The position numbers and the translations under genes are program-made. The notes under the pieces were generated by a model. That model was not told the origin of the DNA and did no database searches. It was given only the letters and a program-made list of their open reading frames with translations. Shown here piece after piece: positions 18,062 through 28,700 of a DNA stretch of 54,193 bases. Within the stretch, counting starts at the first letter, position 1. Every line of letters begins with the position of its first letter. The stretch is from the NCBI GenBank assembly GCA_964554475.1, contig CAZKOT010000002.1, positions 1 through 54,193 on the forward strand. Direction: 5' to 3'. This DNA is from CAJKWP01 sp964554475. Lineage in GTDB: Bacteria; Bacillota; Clostridia; Christensenellales; UBA1242.

Positions 18062-19435
18062 ATGAATTCGACTGAAACAACTCAGGAACGCATCGACCCT
18101 TTAAAAACAAATTTTTGGAGATATTTTTTTAAAACATTAAAAAAATCATCATTTCTCATTATAAACAGTGGAATTCTTGCGATTTATTTTATACTTAGTG
18201 CTATTTTTGCAAACAAAATGGATCTTGACAGTTTGACATTTTATAATGCAATGATTGCTATTGGTGATTTTGTATTAACATTTGGTTATGGCATTGGCTT
18301 AGGGGTTTCACTTTTTATAAATCAAAACATAAACAACAAAGAAAAAAAACAAGCCTACATTAAATTAGGTTTGTTGCTTACTTTTATTTTTTCTTTAGTT
18401 TTTTCTGCTTTTTTATTGATTTTTAAAAACAATATTTTGGAATCGTTTATTGGAATTGATGCAGCTGAAAACAGCAATTTTTATTATTATATGATTGCTT
18501 TTGCATTTCTTAATTCAATTGCCTATTATTTAACTGTAATTTTAACACAACAAAAATATTTTGTAATGACAATAATAACATCAGTTGTATTTAGCCTATT
18601 AATAATTATAGGGTTTGTCATACTTTATTTTTCATCATCATTAGCTCTTGATTTAATCGGTTTAATTTTTTTGATAGCAATAATAATGTTGGTTATCGTT
18701 TGTTATTTAATTTTTCTATATCATAAAAATATAAAAATCAATCTCTTAAAACCACAAAAATTTTCAATTAAAAAAAGTGTGTTAAGAATAATTTTAACTT
18801 TTATGTCAAATGCGGCGGTGTGGAGTATTGGAATAATTTTTTTAAATTATTTCCTTTTAAAAGTAAATAACAATGTTTATAATGCGTATTTTTATTTTCA
18901 AGAAACTTTATATATTTTTGATATATTTTATTTCGCTTTCGCAAGTTTAATTTCAATTGAAATAACAAGAAGTTTAGGCGAGGGAAAATTTGATGAGGCG
19001 TTTAAACATTCGAAATATTGCATTTTAGGAAGTTTGGTTCTATGGGGTTTTTTTGCAATTTGTTCAATTATTGTTTCAATTCCACTTATTAATCAAATTA
19101 ATTTCGAATTATACTCCATCGCTTACATCTCAATTGCTCTTTACTTGGTAATTCAATTAATACGCTATTTTTTTTGGAATTTTTCTTCATATATACTAAC
19201 GTGTGGAGGAAAAGTCAAATTACAATTTTATTTGGAATTAGCATCAATGATTTATTTTATTTTACTTTATATTATTGCTGATTTTATTCCAGATAACATT
19301 TATCTTTTATATTTTTTAATAGTTTTAGATATGATTATTAAAATTCCAATTGAAATAATAATTTTTAGACGTAAAAAATGGATGGCAACATTAAAGCCAT
19401 CCCGAAGAAATTTAAATATGATTCGCAAAAAGTAA
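18062..19435 (+). CDS. MATE-family (polysaccharide/multidrug flippase fold) membrane transporter
   Basis: 457 residues from the ATG at 18062, which has AAGGA eight bases upstream; an in-frame extension to 17990 lacks a ribosome site. Twelve hydrophobic helices arranged as two similar halves fit the MATE/MOP superfamily, which exports drugs or flips lipid-linked substrates. Supporting details are NQNINNKEKKQAY in the loop after helix 3 and ITRSLGEGKFDEAFKHSK in the second half, which resembles the small-residue G.G+...A loop of MATE proteins. It ends seven bases from the convergent sufB stop. A perfect GGATGGC/GCCATCC hairpin (19380-19402) lies in its last codons. Substrate unknown. Confidence 0.7.
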   Translation: MNSTETTQERIDPLKTNFWRYFFKTLKKSSFLIINSGILAIYFILSAIFANKMDLDSLTFYNAMIAIGDFVLTFGYGIGLGVSLFINQNINNKEKKQAYIKLGLLLTFIFSLVFSAFLLIFKNNILESFIGIDAAENSNFYYYMIAFAFLNSIAYYLTVILTQQKYFVMTIITSVVFSLLIIIGFVILYFSSSLALDLIGLIFLIAIIMLVIVCYLIFLYHKNIKINLLKPQKFSIKKSVLRIILTFMSNAAVWSIGIIFLNYFLLKVNNNVYNAYFYFQETLYIFDIFYFAFASLISIEITRSLGEGKFDEAFKHSKYCILGSLVLWGFFAICSIIVSIPLINQINFELYSIAYISIALYLVIQLIRYFFWNFSSYILTCGGKVKLQFYLELASMIYFILLYIIADFIPDNIYLLYFLIVLDMIIKIPIEIIIFRRKKWMATLKPSRRNLNMIRKK

Positions 19436-19442
19436 CCTTTGT

Positions 19443-20858
19443 TTAACCAACTCCACCCTCCATTGACAATTTCATTAATTGATTTAATTCAACAGCATAT
19501 TCCATTGGTAGTTCTCTAGAAAAAGGTTCAATAAAGCCCATGACAAGCATTTCAATTGCCTCTTGTTTTGTTATACCTCTGCTCATTAAATAAAAAAGTT
19601 GTTCTTCATTTACTTTGCTTACAGTTGCTTCATGTTCAATGGAAGATGAACCATTATCAATAATATTTGTTGGAATAGTGAAACTTTTTGAATTTTTATC
19701 CAAAATTAAAGCATTACATTCAATATGACTTTTTGAATTTTTGGCATCTTTTGAAATTTTTACTGTACCTCTGTAAATTGCGTTCCCACCTTCTTTAGAA
19801 ATAGATTTTGAAATAATATGCGAAGTTGTGTTTGGTGCAAGATGAATCATTTTTGCTCCAGCATCTTGAACTTGACCCCTTGAAGCAACGGCAATTGAAA
19901 TTGTTGTGCCTTTTGCTCCTCTACCATTTAAAACACACGAAGGATATTTCAAATTAAGTCCACTTCCCAGATTTCCGTCAATCCATTCCATTTGTCCTTC
20001 TTGATCAACAATTGAGCGTTTTGTCACCAAATTTATAACATTTTTTGACCAGTTTTGAATTGTGGTATAACGGCACTTTGCCCGTTTGCCAACAAAAACT
20101 TCAACAACCGCAACATGAAGCGAGTCATCGGAATAGATTGGTGCAGTACAACCCTCAACATAATTCAAATCTGCGTCATCTTCAACAATGATAATAGTTC
20201 GCTCAAACTGCCCCATTCTCTCACTGTTAATCCTAAAATAACTTTGAATTGGTTTTGAAAGTTTTACCCCTTTGGGAACATAAATAAAAGAACCTCCGCT
20301 CCAAACTGCTGTGTTGAGAGCTGAATATTTGTTATCAGCAATTGAAACAAGTTTTGTGAAATATTTTTTAAAAATTTCAGGATAAAGCTTTAATGCAGTA
20401 TCGGTATCTGTAAAGATAACTCCTTTTTCTTCCACTTCCAAAAGTGCATTATGGTAAATTGCTTCAGATTCAAATTGTGTAGTAACCCCAGCCAAAAATT
20501 TTTGTTCTGCTTGCGGAATCCCTAATTTATCAAAAGTGTTAACAATTTCTTTTGGCAGATCCTCCCATTTTTTTGCAACTCTTTCTGTTGATTTAATATA
20601 ATAGATATAATCATTAAAATCAATTTTACTTAAATCAGGACTCCATGGTCGCCAAGTCGGGTTTTTTAATTTTAAAAAAATTTCATAAGCTTTAAGTCTT
20701 ATTTCAAGCATCCACTTTGGTTCGTTTTTAAATAACGAAATATTTTTTACAATGTTTTCATTCAAGCCTTTTGGTGTTTTAAAAAAACTTTCGGTCTTTG
20801 TTTTAAAACCGCATTTATATTCTTCATTCTCTCCAAAATTTTCTTTTGATTTTTTCAA
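19443..20858 (-). CDS. sufB: Fe-S cluster assembly scaffold SufB
   Basis: 471 residues. SufB forms the scaffold of the SufBC2D complex where new Fe-S clusters are built. Family sequence is seen throughout: GIPQAEQKFLAGV near residue 112, GSFIYVPKGVKL near 190, the beta-helix core with HIECNALILD near 375 (the conserved Cys region), and the ending ATVSKVNEEQLFYLMSRG and MLVMGFIEPFSRELP. The start codon is TTG, with AAAGGA ten bases upstream; the next in-frame ATG would remove conserved sequence. It is the last gene of sufCDSUB, 87 bases after sufU, the only sizeable gap in the operon. Confidence 0.97.
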   Translation of the reverse strand: MKKSKENFGENEEYKCGFKTKTESFFKTPKGLNENIVKNISLFKNEPKWMLEIRLKAYEIFLKLKNPTWRPWSPDLSKIDFNDYIYYIKSTERVAKKWEDLPKEIVNTFDKLGIPQAEQKFLAGVTTQFESEAIYHNALLEVEEKGVIFTDTDTALKLYPEIFKKYFTKLVSIADNKYSALNTAVWSGGSFIYVPKGVKLSKPIQSYFRINSERMGQFERTIIIVEDDADLNYVEGCTAPIYSDDSLHVAVVEVFVGKRAKCRYTTIQNWSKNVINLVTKRSIVDQEGQMEWIDGNLGSGLNLKYPSCVLNGRGAKGTTISIAVASRGQVQDAGAKMIHLAPNTTSHIISKSISKEGGNAIYRGTVKISKDAKNSKSHIECNALILDKNSKSFTIPTNIIDNGSSSIEHEATVSKVNEEQLFYLMSRGITKQEAIEMLVMGFIEPFSRELPMEYAVELNQLMKLSMEGGVG

Positions 20859-20945
20859 TTTAGATTTTCCTTTTCATCTTTTCGTGTTTTATTTTAAAAA
20901 AGCGTAATAATCGAAAATGGATAAGAAAGTTACAAACTCAATTAA

Positions 20946-21395
20946 TCATTTAGCATTAAGCATTTCCCTAAGTGCAATAGACACAATTTCCCATGAAATG
21001 CTAACACACTTGAATCTTGCAGGATAGTTATAAATTTCTTCGTAAGCAATTGCATCACCAAAATCTAGTCCTTTGTCAAATGGTTCACCCTTAACCATTT
21101 TAACAAAATTTTCAATGAAATACTGTGCCTCTGCAATTGTTTTTCCTTTTAAAATTGTACTCATGATAGAACTTGAAGAAGTTGAAATTGAACAACCAAT
21201 GCTTTTGTGAAAAATATTTTTAATTTTTCCCTCATCATCAATTTCAATCTGAACAGAAACCGAATCTCCACAAACAGGATTTTTAATACTAAAACTACGC
21301 AAATTAGGTTTTAAACCTTTGTTTTGCGGATGCTTATAATGTTCCATTATCACTTCTCTGTAAAGTGTATTGTTCTCAAAGTTTTTTTCAGTCAT
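20946..21395 (-). CDS. sufU: Fe-S assembly sulfur-transfer protein SufU
   Basis: 149 residues from the ATG at 21395, which has AGGAG six bases upstream. SufU accepts persulfide sulfur from SufS through a Zn-bound Cys and relays it to SufB. All expected ligands are present: NPVCGD (Cys and Asp), GCSISTSSSS and ARFKCVSISW. The spacing with an extra stretch between the second and third Cys is SufU-like rather than IscU-like. It overlaps the end of sufS by eight bases, so the two are translationally coupled. Confidence 0.94.
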   Translation of the reverse strand: MTEKNFENNTLYREVIMEHYKHPQNKGLKPNLRSFSIKNPVCGDSVSVQIEIDDEGKIKNIFHKSIGCSISTSSSSIMSTILKGKTIAEAQYFIENFVKMVKGEPFDKGLDFGDAIAYEEIYNYPARFKCVSISWEIVSIALREMLNAK

Positions 21396-22605
21396 TATTC
21401 TCCTGATTAAATTTCCCAAAAAATTTTATTATTTTTTTTGTTGAATTAATGAAACGATCAATTTCTTCAAAAGTATTATAAAAAGCTAACGACGCCCTAA
21501 TAGTTGAAATTTGACCTAAAAATTTTACAAGTGGTTGTGCACAATGATTTCCTGCCCTAATACAAATGCCATCTTCGTCATACATTGTTGCAGCATCATG
21601 TGCGTGAACGCCCTTAATATTAAATGCAATAATTGCAATATCAGCTTTAGGATTATATATTTCAACATTTTTTATTTCACTTAATTTTTTTAACATATAA
21701 TTTTTTAGCTCAATGTCTTTTTTCTCAATGTAATTATAACCAATTTTTTTAATAAACACAGCTGCTTGACCTAATCCAATAATTGAACCCACAGGTAGTG
21801 TTCCACCCTCAAATTTTTCAGGTGTGTCTTTATAAGTTATGTTATCATTTTCAACTTCTAAAACCATACCCCCGCCAAAGTTGTAAGGGCGCATAGAATT
21901 TAACAGTTTTTCTTTTCCAAAAAGTATTCCAACCCCGCTAGGACCAAACATTTTATAACCTGAAAATGCCAAAAAATCACAATCAATGTTTTTGACATTA
22001 AAAGCAAAATGCGAAACTGCTTGTGCAGCATCAACAACAACAATGGCATTTTTTTCATGAGCAAGTTTTGTTATTTCAATAATAGGGGTTTTATATCCAA
22101 GCACATTTGAAACAAATGTTATTGCAACTAATTTTGTTTTCTCACTTAAAACGCTTTTGAAATTTTCAACAGTAATTCTTCCCTCTTTAGTAAGCGGAAT
22201 ATTAACAATTTTTGCTCCAATTTCTTTTGCAATTTCAATCCAGGGAAGATAATTTGAATGATGCTCAATAGCTGAAATAATAATTTCATCATCTTTTTTC
22301 AAATTTTTACCTGCAAAACATTTTGCAACCAAGTTTAATCCTTCAGTTGTATTTTTAGTAAAAATAATTTCATTATCTCCACTTCCAATTAATTTCGCAA
22401 TTGCCACTCTTGTGTCATTAACTTTTTTTGTTACTTCATAAGCAAGTTTGTAAACACCTCTTCCCACATTCATGGGTTCAAACTCATTATAATAATTAAC
22501 TGCAGAAACAACACACTTCGGTTTTAATGTCGAAGCACTATTATCAAAATATATAATCTTCCCATCATCAAGAATTTTAAATTCTTTTCTAAATTTTTTA
22601 TCCAT
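21388..22605 (-). CDS. sufS: Cysteine desulfurase SufS
   Basis: 405 residues, a PLP-dependent class V aminotransferase-fold enzyme that takes sulfur from cysteine. Motifs: IEHHSNYLPW (PLP-stacking His), VVDAAQAVSH (Asp), FSGYKMFGPSG with the PLP lysine (Tyr where His is common), and RAGNHCAQP with the catalytic Cys (Asn where a second His is common). Opening NSASTLKPK is typical. It overlaps sufD by eight bases upstream and sufU by eight downstream. Assignment is secure; the two substitutions are minor. Confidence 0.97.
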   Translation of the reverse strand: MDKKFRKEFKILDDGKIIYFDNSASTLKPKCVVSAVNYYNEFEPMNVGRGVYKLAYEVTKKVNDTRVAIAKLIGSGDNEIIFTKNTTEGLNLVAKCFAGKNLKKDDEIIISAIEHHSNYLPWIEIAKEIGAKIVNIPLTKEGRITVENFKSVLSEKTKLVAITFVSNVLGYKTPIIEITKLAHEKNAIVVVDAAQAVSHFAFNVKNIDCDFLAFSGYKMFGPSGVGILFGKEKLLNSMRPYNFGGGMVLEVENDNITYKDTPEKFEGGTLPVGSIIGLGQAAVFIKKIGYNYIEKKDIELKNYMLKKLSEIKNVEIYNPKADIAIIAFNIKGVHAHDAATMYDEDGICIRAGNHCAQPLVKFLGQISTIRASLAFYNTFEEIDRFINSTKKIIKFFGKFNQENND

Positions 22606-23632
22606 TTATTTTGCTCTTTATTAATTCTACCAAATTTTTTTTTAAATTAACATCAAAATCTCTAATAATTTCATCCGCATATGAAATTGCTATCATTTCT
22701 ATTGCTTGTGTCCTATTTAATCCCCGGCTCTGCAAGTAGTATATTTGTTCTTCGTCAAGTTTTCCAACCGCAGCCGAATGCTCTGCTTCAACATCACTTT
22801 CTTCAACAAACAACATTGGACTTGTTGTTACTTTTGAAAATTCGCTCAAGTTTATTATCTTATTTTTTTGAAATGTTTTACTTTTTGAAAAACCTTGAAC
22901 AATTAAATTATTTCCTTTAATGTTTAACTCTGAATTATCATTTAACAAAGCAACATTTTCAATATTACCAGTTGTTTCTTTTTCTAAATGTTCAATTATA
23001 ATTGAAGCCTCAATTTTTTGATTTTTATTTTCGTAAAACAGGTTTTTAATATTTGCATTTGCAAGTTCTCCAAGTAGTTTTGTGTGACTTTCAAGAACAT
23101 AATTTGCAGAATTTAAACCAATATATTTTAATTGATAATTAGCCTGCTCGTAAATATTCGCAATTTGAATTATATGACCATATTCCGCTTCACCATAAAG
23201 ATTAAAAAAATTATGATTAACAGAAGATTTTTTTTCGATTTTTATTCTAGAGGTGTAAAAAATTTTAGATTTTTCAAAAGAGATTAATTTTTCATTAAGG
23301 TTTATATTTCCTTGTTCTAAAACATTAAAATTACACCACAACGCTGTATCTGTGTCAGCTGAAATTATTAGATTAATTGGTTTTTCATCTTTATTAAATT
23401 CAAAATAATAATTATGATTTAAATCTTCGTTAAAAATTTTATGGATTTTTTCACTAATTATCTCGTTTTTGATTTTATGGTTTGTATTATTAAAAATAAT
23501 TTCACCATTGAAAAATATAATTGTATTCTCTTTTTCATACTCACGGAGTTGTTGTCTGTGCTTAATTTCGTCTTCATTCTTTTTTTTAAAAATTTGAACA
23601 TGAAAGTCATCAAAAAGTCCTTTCTCACTCAT
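22598..23632 (-). CDS. sufD: Fe-S assembly protein SufD
   Basis: 344 residues from ATG 23632, chosen because GGAGG lies five bases upstream and the start overlaps sufC by eight bases like the other joints of this operon. SufD is the SufB-like partner in SufBC2D, needed for iron acquisition. It is more divergent than SufB, but the C-terminal signature DVEAEHSAAVGKLDEEQ followed by IYYLQSRGLNRTQAIEM is clear, and the middle has the alternating hydrophobic pattern of the beta-helix core. Confidence 0.92.
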   Translation of the reverse strand: MSEKGLFDDFHVQIFKKKNEDEIKHRQQLREYEKENTIIFFNGEIIFNNTNHKIKNEIISEKIHKIFNEDLNHNYYFEFNKDEKPINLIISADTDTALWCNFNVLEQGNINLNEKLISFEKSKIFYTSRIKIEKKSSVNHNFFNLYGEAEYGHIIQIANIYEQANYQLKYIGLNSANYVLESHTKLLGELANANIKNLFYENKNQKIEASIIIEHLEKETTGNIENVALLNDNSELNIKGNNLIVQGFSKSKTFQKNKIINLSEFSKVTTSPMLFVEESDVEAEHSAAVGKLDEEQIYYLQSRGLNRTQAIEMIAISYADEIIRDFDVNLKKNLVELIKSKING

Positions 23633-24371
23633 CGACCCCTCCAAAAGCATCATACCCGTATTTTTCAATTTGTTCAATTATTTCTTTCCCGCCACTCTTA
23701 ACAATTTTTCCATCAGTTAAAACATGAATTTTTGACGGATTAACGTAGTCTAAAATTCTTTGATAGTGCGTAATAATTAAAATTGCCACACCTTCGCTTC
23801 TTATTTTATTGATAGTATCAGCAACGATTTTTAAAGCATCCATGTCAAGTCCGCTGTCAATTTCGTCCAAAATTACCACTTTTGGCTTTAACATAAGCAT
23901 TTGTAATATTTCATTTATTTTTTTTTCTCCACCGGAAAAACCGTCATTCAAATAGCGATAAGGCAAGTCTTTTTTCATTTTTAATTCCGCCACTGCTTTA
24001 TCAAGTTCTTTAATGAATGCTGTAGGGCTGATTCGTTCATTTCTTATTGAACTAACCGCACTTTTTAAAAAATTTAGATTTGTAATCCCACTCACTTCAG
24101 AAGGATTTTGCATAGATAAAAAAATTCCCTTTTTTGCCCGCTCATCAACCTGCATTTTTAAAATATCTTCGCCATTTAAAAAAACTTGTCCATTAGTTAC
24201 TTGAAACTTAGGGTTACCCATAATAGACGATGCCAAAGTAGATTTTCCAATTCCATTTGGACCCATAACCGCATGAACTTCACCGCCCTTTAATTTAAGG
24301 TTAACTCCCTTTAAAACCACCTTATCAAACGCTTTAACATTTAAATTTTTTATTTCAAAAATAATTTCCAT
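23625..24371 (-). CDS. sufC: Fe-S assembly ATPase SufC
   Basis: 248 residues, an ABC-type ATPase that drives conformational change of SufBD. Walker A GPNGIGKST (about 37), signature FSGGEKK (about 145), Walker B VVILDEIDSGLD with catalytic Glu, and switch His in IITHYQR. The phrase NPSEVSGITNLNFL is characteristic of SufC. First gene of the sufCDSUB operon; a weak promoter and a palindrome lie upstream. Confidence 0.97.
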   Translation of the reverse strand: MEIIFEIKNLNVKAFDKVVLKGVNLKLKGGEVHAVMGPNGIGKSTLASSIMGNPKFQVTNGQVFLNGEDILKMQVDERAKKGIFLSMQNPSEVSGITNLNFLKSAVSSIRNERISPTAFIKELDKAVAELKMKKDLPYRYLNDGFSGGEKKINEILQMLMLKPKVVILDEIDSGLDMDALKIVADTINKIRSEGVAILIITHYQRILDYVNPSKIHVLTDGKIVKSGGKEIIEQIEKYGYDAFGGVDE

Positions 24372-24409
24372 TTATTGTTTTTTCCTCATTAAAAAATTTA
24401 CAATTATAA

Positions 24410-24425
24410 AATGAAAAATTTCATT
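24410..24425. promoter_or_regulatory. Palindrome upstream of sufC
   Basis: Perfect inverted repeat AATGAAA/TTTCATT with two bases between. It lies 39-54 bases before the sufC start and downstream of the candidate promoter, a position where a repressor could act. No regulator is recognisable. Confidence 0.3.
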
Positions 24426-24441
24426 ATTGATTGTAATTGCA

Positions 24442-24470
24442 AGTCTAGCACAAAATCTATGTTTTGGCAA
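24442..24470 (-). promoter_or_regulatory. Candidate promoter of the suf operon
   Basis: On the minus strand: TTGCCA (24470-24465), 17 bases, TAGACT (24447-24442). The leader would be about 65 bases. The -10 match is 4 of 6. Confidence 0.35.
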
Positions 24471-24513
24471 TTTATTTTTCAAAATCAAGTTAATTATTAA
24501 GTAATTTTAAATG

Positions 24514-25734
24514 TTAATTATTTATTATTTTCTCGACTTCATCCTTAACAAGTTTTNNNNNNNNNNCAACTCCAGGTTGGTCAAAAGGATTTACTTCTAG
24601 CAAATAAGCACCGATTGTTGCTGAAAGAAAAAAGAAATAAATTAATTCCCCCAAAGTTTTTCCATTTAATTCCAAAATTTCAAGAATAACACTGGGAGTT
24701 CCACCTTTCAAGTGTGCCAAAGCAACTTTTGAAACAACAATTTCATTTAATTTTTGAAGAGAAATTTTTGGATTTGAAATTGTAAAATCTTGCCTATTAT
24801 TAATTTCTAAAACCGTTTCAAAAACAAAATTTTTCCCTTCTTGAAGAAATTGTCCTATTGAATGAAGATTTGTTGTGTATAAATTACAAAAAGGTAAAAT
24901 TCCCTTTTTGTCTTTCCCTTGAGTTTCGGCAAAAAGTTGTTGCTCCCAATTTGCAAAACTTTCCAAATTTTCTTCATATATAGTAAACGCCTCAACAAAA
25001 AAATTTTTTCTAAAAAACAAATCTCGAATAACAGCAAACTTTGCAGCAACTTCAAAATCTTTTTTACCCTCTTCGATTCCCCTTAAAAGCTCATTTATTT
25101 CAATTCCAGCACAAGCAACAGGAAAAAGTCCAACAGCAGATAAAACCGAAAAACGTCCCCCAATATTTTCTGGAACAATTAAAGAGCGAAAATTTTCTTT
25201 CCTTACAAGTTCTCTTAAAAAGCCCTTTTCCTTATCAGTTGTAATAATGATTCTCTTTTTATAATCATCAGGGAAATTCTTTTTAATTTCTTGTAATAGC
25301 AAATCGAATGAAATGTTAGTTTCCATTGTTGTTCCTGATTTAGAAATAACATTAACATAAACGCTTTTAGATTGCATATATTCAATTAATTCTTTTAAGT
25401 ACTTACCAGAAAGATTGTATCCTGCAAAAATAACTTCAGGTTTTTTTCTTTTAAAATAAGGATTTAATGCTTTAATAACTGCTTTTGCCCCTAAATATGA
25501 CCCGCCTATACCAACAACAATTAATAAATCAGCACTCTCTTTAATCTCTTCCGATAAAATTCTAATTTCTTCAAGTTCAGCTTTGCTAATGGTTGTTTCA
25601 AGATCAAGCCAATCTAGCATTGTTTCCTTTCGCTTCATTATTTCGGAAATTGCATCAATTCTAACACTATAACCATTAATTTCATCTTCAGTTATAAAGC
25701 CTTCGGTAAATTCTTTATAATTTAAATTAATCAT
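24514..25734 (-). CDS. pgi: Glucose-6-phosphate isomerase (10-N gap near the C-terminus)
   Basis: About 406 residues, interconverting glucose-6-phosphate and fructose-6-phosphate. Motifs: VVGIGGSYLGAKA (sugar-phosphate loop), VISKSGTTMET, NIGGRFSVLSAVGLFP, catalytic Glu in FCNLYTTNLHSIGQFLQEG context, and PFDQPGV. The N-terminus is shorter than in enterobacterial Pgi, as usual in Gram-positives. The 10 N at 24557-24566 follow PFDQPGV, where the family normally has E.YK with the catalytic Lys; that residue is therefore hidden. GGAGGG precedes the ATG. It lies 61 bases downstream of the glucan synthase gene on the same strand. Confidence 0.95.
   Translation of the reverse strand: MINLNYKEFTEGFITEDEINGYSVRIDAISEIMKRKETMLDWLDLETTISKAELEEIRILSEEIKESADLLIVVGIGGSYLGAKAVIKALNPYFKRKKPEVIFAGYNLSGKYLKELIEYMQSKSVYVNVISKSGTTMETNISFDLLLQEIKKNFPDDYKKRIIITTDKEKGFLRELVRKENFRSLIVPENIGGRFSVLSAVGLFPVACAGIEINELLRGIEEGKKDFEVAAKFAVIRDLFFRKNFFVEAFTIYEENLESFANWEQQLFAETQGKDKKGILPFCNLYTTNLHSIGQFLQEGKNFVFETVLEINNRQDFTISNPKISLQKLNEIVVSKVALAHLKGGTPSVILEILELNGKTLGELIYFFFLSATIGAYLLEVNPFDQPGVXXXXKLVKDEVEKIINN
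24557..24566. other. Assembly gap of 10 N
   Basis: Ten N inside pgi. The reading frame resumes with a plausible short C-terminus, but the true gap length is unknown. Confidence 0.99.
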
Positions 25735-25795
25735 TTTCCCTCCAATTCAAATTTTAAATTAAATCGTCAATTCTTTTTCCAATTATAGCTTGTTT

Positions 25796-28700
25796 CTATA
25801 TTTTTGTATTTTTTATTTGAACAATGACTTTATGTTCTTTTTCATCATCAATTAATTTAATTTCTTCAACTTTTTTTCTGTCCAAAGTTATACTGTCAAC
25901 ATTTCCAAAAATAACTGAAATTTTATATAGAGTATTTTTATAGCGGTAATCAAATTCGAATTCTTTCCATTTATAGATGTTAGGTTTAATTGTCAAAACA
26001 TTCCCAATTTTTTTAATCCCAAGTATTTCTTCAATACCAACTTTATAAAACCATCCACTACTTCCGGTATACCATGTCCAACCTCCGCGTCCTTCAATAT
26101 TTTTGCCACTATAAATATCCGCAGCAATTACATAAGGTTCTGTTCTATAAGTTATAACATCTTCATAGGTTGAAGTTCTGTTAATAGGATTAATCATTTG
26201 AAAAATTTCAAATGCTTTTTCGTTTTCACCTGCTTTTAAAAGTGCCATAACATACCATGCCACCGAGTGAGTATATTGCCCCCCGTTTTCTCTAATTCCT
26301 TGTGGATAATCCATAATGTAACCTGGATAATACTGACTGTTTTTAAACGGAGGAGTTAAAAGTTTAACGATTTTATGCTCTTTGTCAACAAGATAATTTT
26401 CAACCGCATTTAAAACACTTTGAGTCCGTTTTTTGTCAGCAACTCCCGTTAATATACTAAAACTTTGTGAAATAAGGTCAATTTTACACTCATCACTTTC
26501 GGAAGAACCAACTTTGGCACCATTATCATAATATGCTCGAAGATAATAATTTCCGTCCCAACCATGAAAGTTCAAATCTTTAAAAAGTTGTAATCTTACC
26601 TTTTCATATTTTTTTATATAAACATCTAAATCGTCTACATAATTATTACTTAATTGTTCAAAATTTGATTGTTCATTTATTGCCGAAGAAAAATTCATCT
26701 TTTCGAGTTTTTTTATTATTTCAATAAATCTACCAAGTGCATCGTATAAAAAGAAACCAAGCCAAACACTTTCGCCCTTTCCCTTATTTCCTATCTTATT
26801 CATACCATCATTCCAATCACCGCCACCCATTTTAGGTAAATTGTGTTTCCCAAAATCATTAATTGAATTTTCAATAATAATTTTTAAATGTTCAAAAAGT
26901 GATTTCTTATTATCGGTGTAGTAATATTCAATGCCTTTATCATCTTCGTGCGGTTTTAGTTTTTCACCCTCAATAAAAGGAATTTGTTCGTTTAAAATAC
27001 TAAAATCATTAGTTTTAATAATATATTCACTTGTTGCAAAAATTAACCATAAAGCATCATCTTTATAGCGACTTCGAAGTCCAAACATATTTTTCTCAAT
27101 CCACCAATGAAGAACATCCCCTTGCAGAAATTGATGTTTTGCGTTTTCAATTATTTGATTTTTTGTTATTTCAGGCTCTATGCAGGAAATGTTTGTCGCA
27201 TCCTGAAGCTGATCACGAAAACCGAATGCTCCACTCACTTGATAAAAACCCGCTTTTGCCATAATTCTTGAAGAAAGCGTTTGATAAAGAAGCCAACCAT
27301 TAAGAAGATAATTGAATGATTTATCAGGGGTTTTAATAACAATGGGCGAAAGTCTTTTTTCCCAATTCGCCTTAACCTTTTTCAATTCTTTTTTTGCATT
27401 TTCGGCATTGTTAATTGAGCTAGTTATATTTAAAATTTCTTTACTATTTTCTCCCACTCCCAAAACAAAAACAATCTCTTTTTCTTCACCACTTTGAAGA
27501 TTAACACAAACCTCAATAGATTTTACTAGAAGATTACTATCAATAACAGGATTTGCTTTTTCACTGCTAAACAAAAATGCTTTGGTGTGAGGAAAATAAC
27601 GAGTATGGCCGTTTCTTATCTCAAGATAATTATTCTCTTTGTTAAACGAAGAAAGTAAATAACGACTTGTTTTTTCTTCCAAATCTCCTAAAACGGGATT
27701 AATCCAAAATGTTATATTAATTCTTTTTTCAATATTTGAGGTGTTATTGATTTTAAACAAAAAAATCTTTGCATTTAAATCTTTTGCAACAAATTCCGTT
27801 AATTCTTGATCAAAATGTTTAGTTTTTGCCCAGAATTTTGACCATCCAAAACCATGTGTTGCTGTTTGCGGAATAAAAAACTCATTATTAATTTTTATCC
27901 CTTCAGATTGATCAATTGAAGTTGTGTCATTTGTCCACGAAGTAAGTTTGAAAATTTGACTATTATAAGCGTAAGTAAAACCACAACCAGTATTAGTAAC
28001 CACTGTACCAAAATTTTCATTTGCAATAACATTACTCCATGGTACTTTTGTGCTTTGATTTACAATAACATATTCTTTTCCATCATTATCAAAACCTCCA
28101 AAGCCATTAAAGAATGTTAAATTTTCAATATTTGGTTCAAAAAACAACAATTTTTGAGGAGAGGGAGCATGATAATCAATCGGCCTATTATTAGACTGAA
28201 TAGCTTCAATAAATTCTCCAAGAGATTTGTTTCTGTAAGAATCCAAACTCAAACTTGCAACACAATTTAAAAGAACGATTTCTTGTTTAGAAAGACTATC
28301 TCCATCCAAAACATAAACATTTCCCGAATGACTTGAAAATTTATGAAGTGCATTCATACGATATATTTCAAGTTTTATTTCTTTTTCTATATAATCATCA
28401 TATTTATCTGATTCATTATTTACTATTACAATATCAACATAAATTCCTTTTGTTTTAAAATATTCAAATGCTTTTAAAACCTCTCTCACCAAACTAAAAG
28501 AACTGATATCTCCGATTGTAACTAGAATTATTGGCTTATCTCCTGAAATACCAAACTTCCAAAGTGATTCTTGAGACAATGCGTTTGCTTCCATAAGTAA
28601 TTTTCGTTCACTAATAGCACTATATTTACTTGATTGGAACAAATAATTTAACATGCTATTAAAAATACGCATATCTCTGCCTGTAATGTTTAAAAGTTTT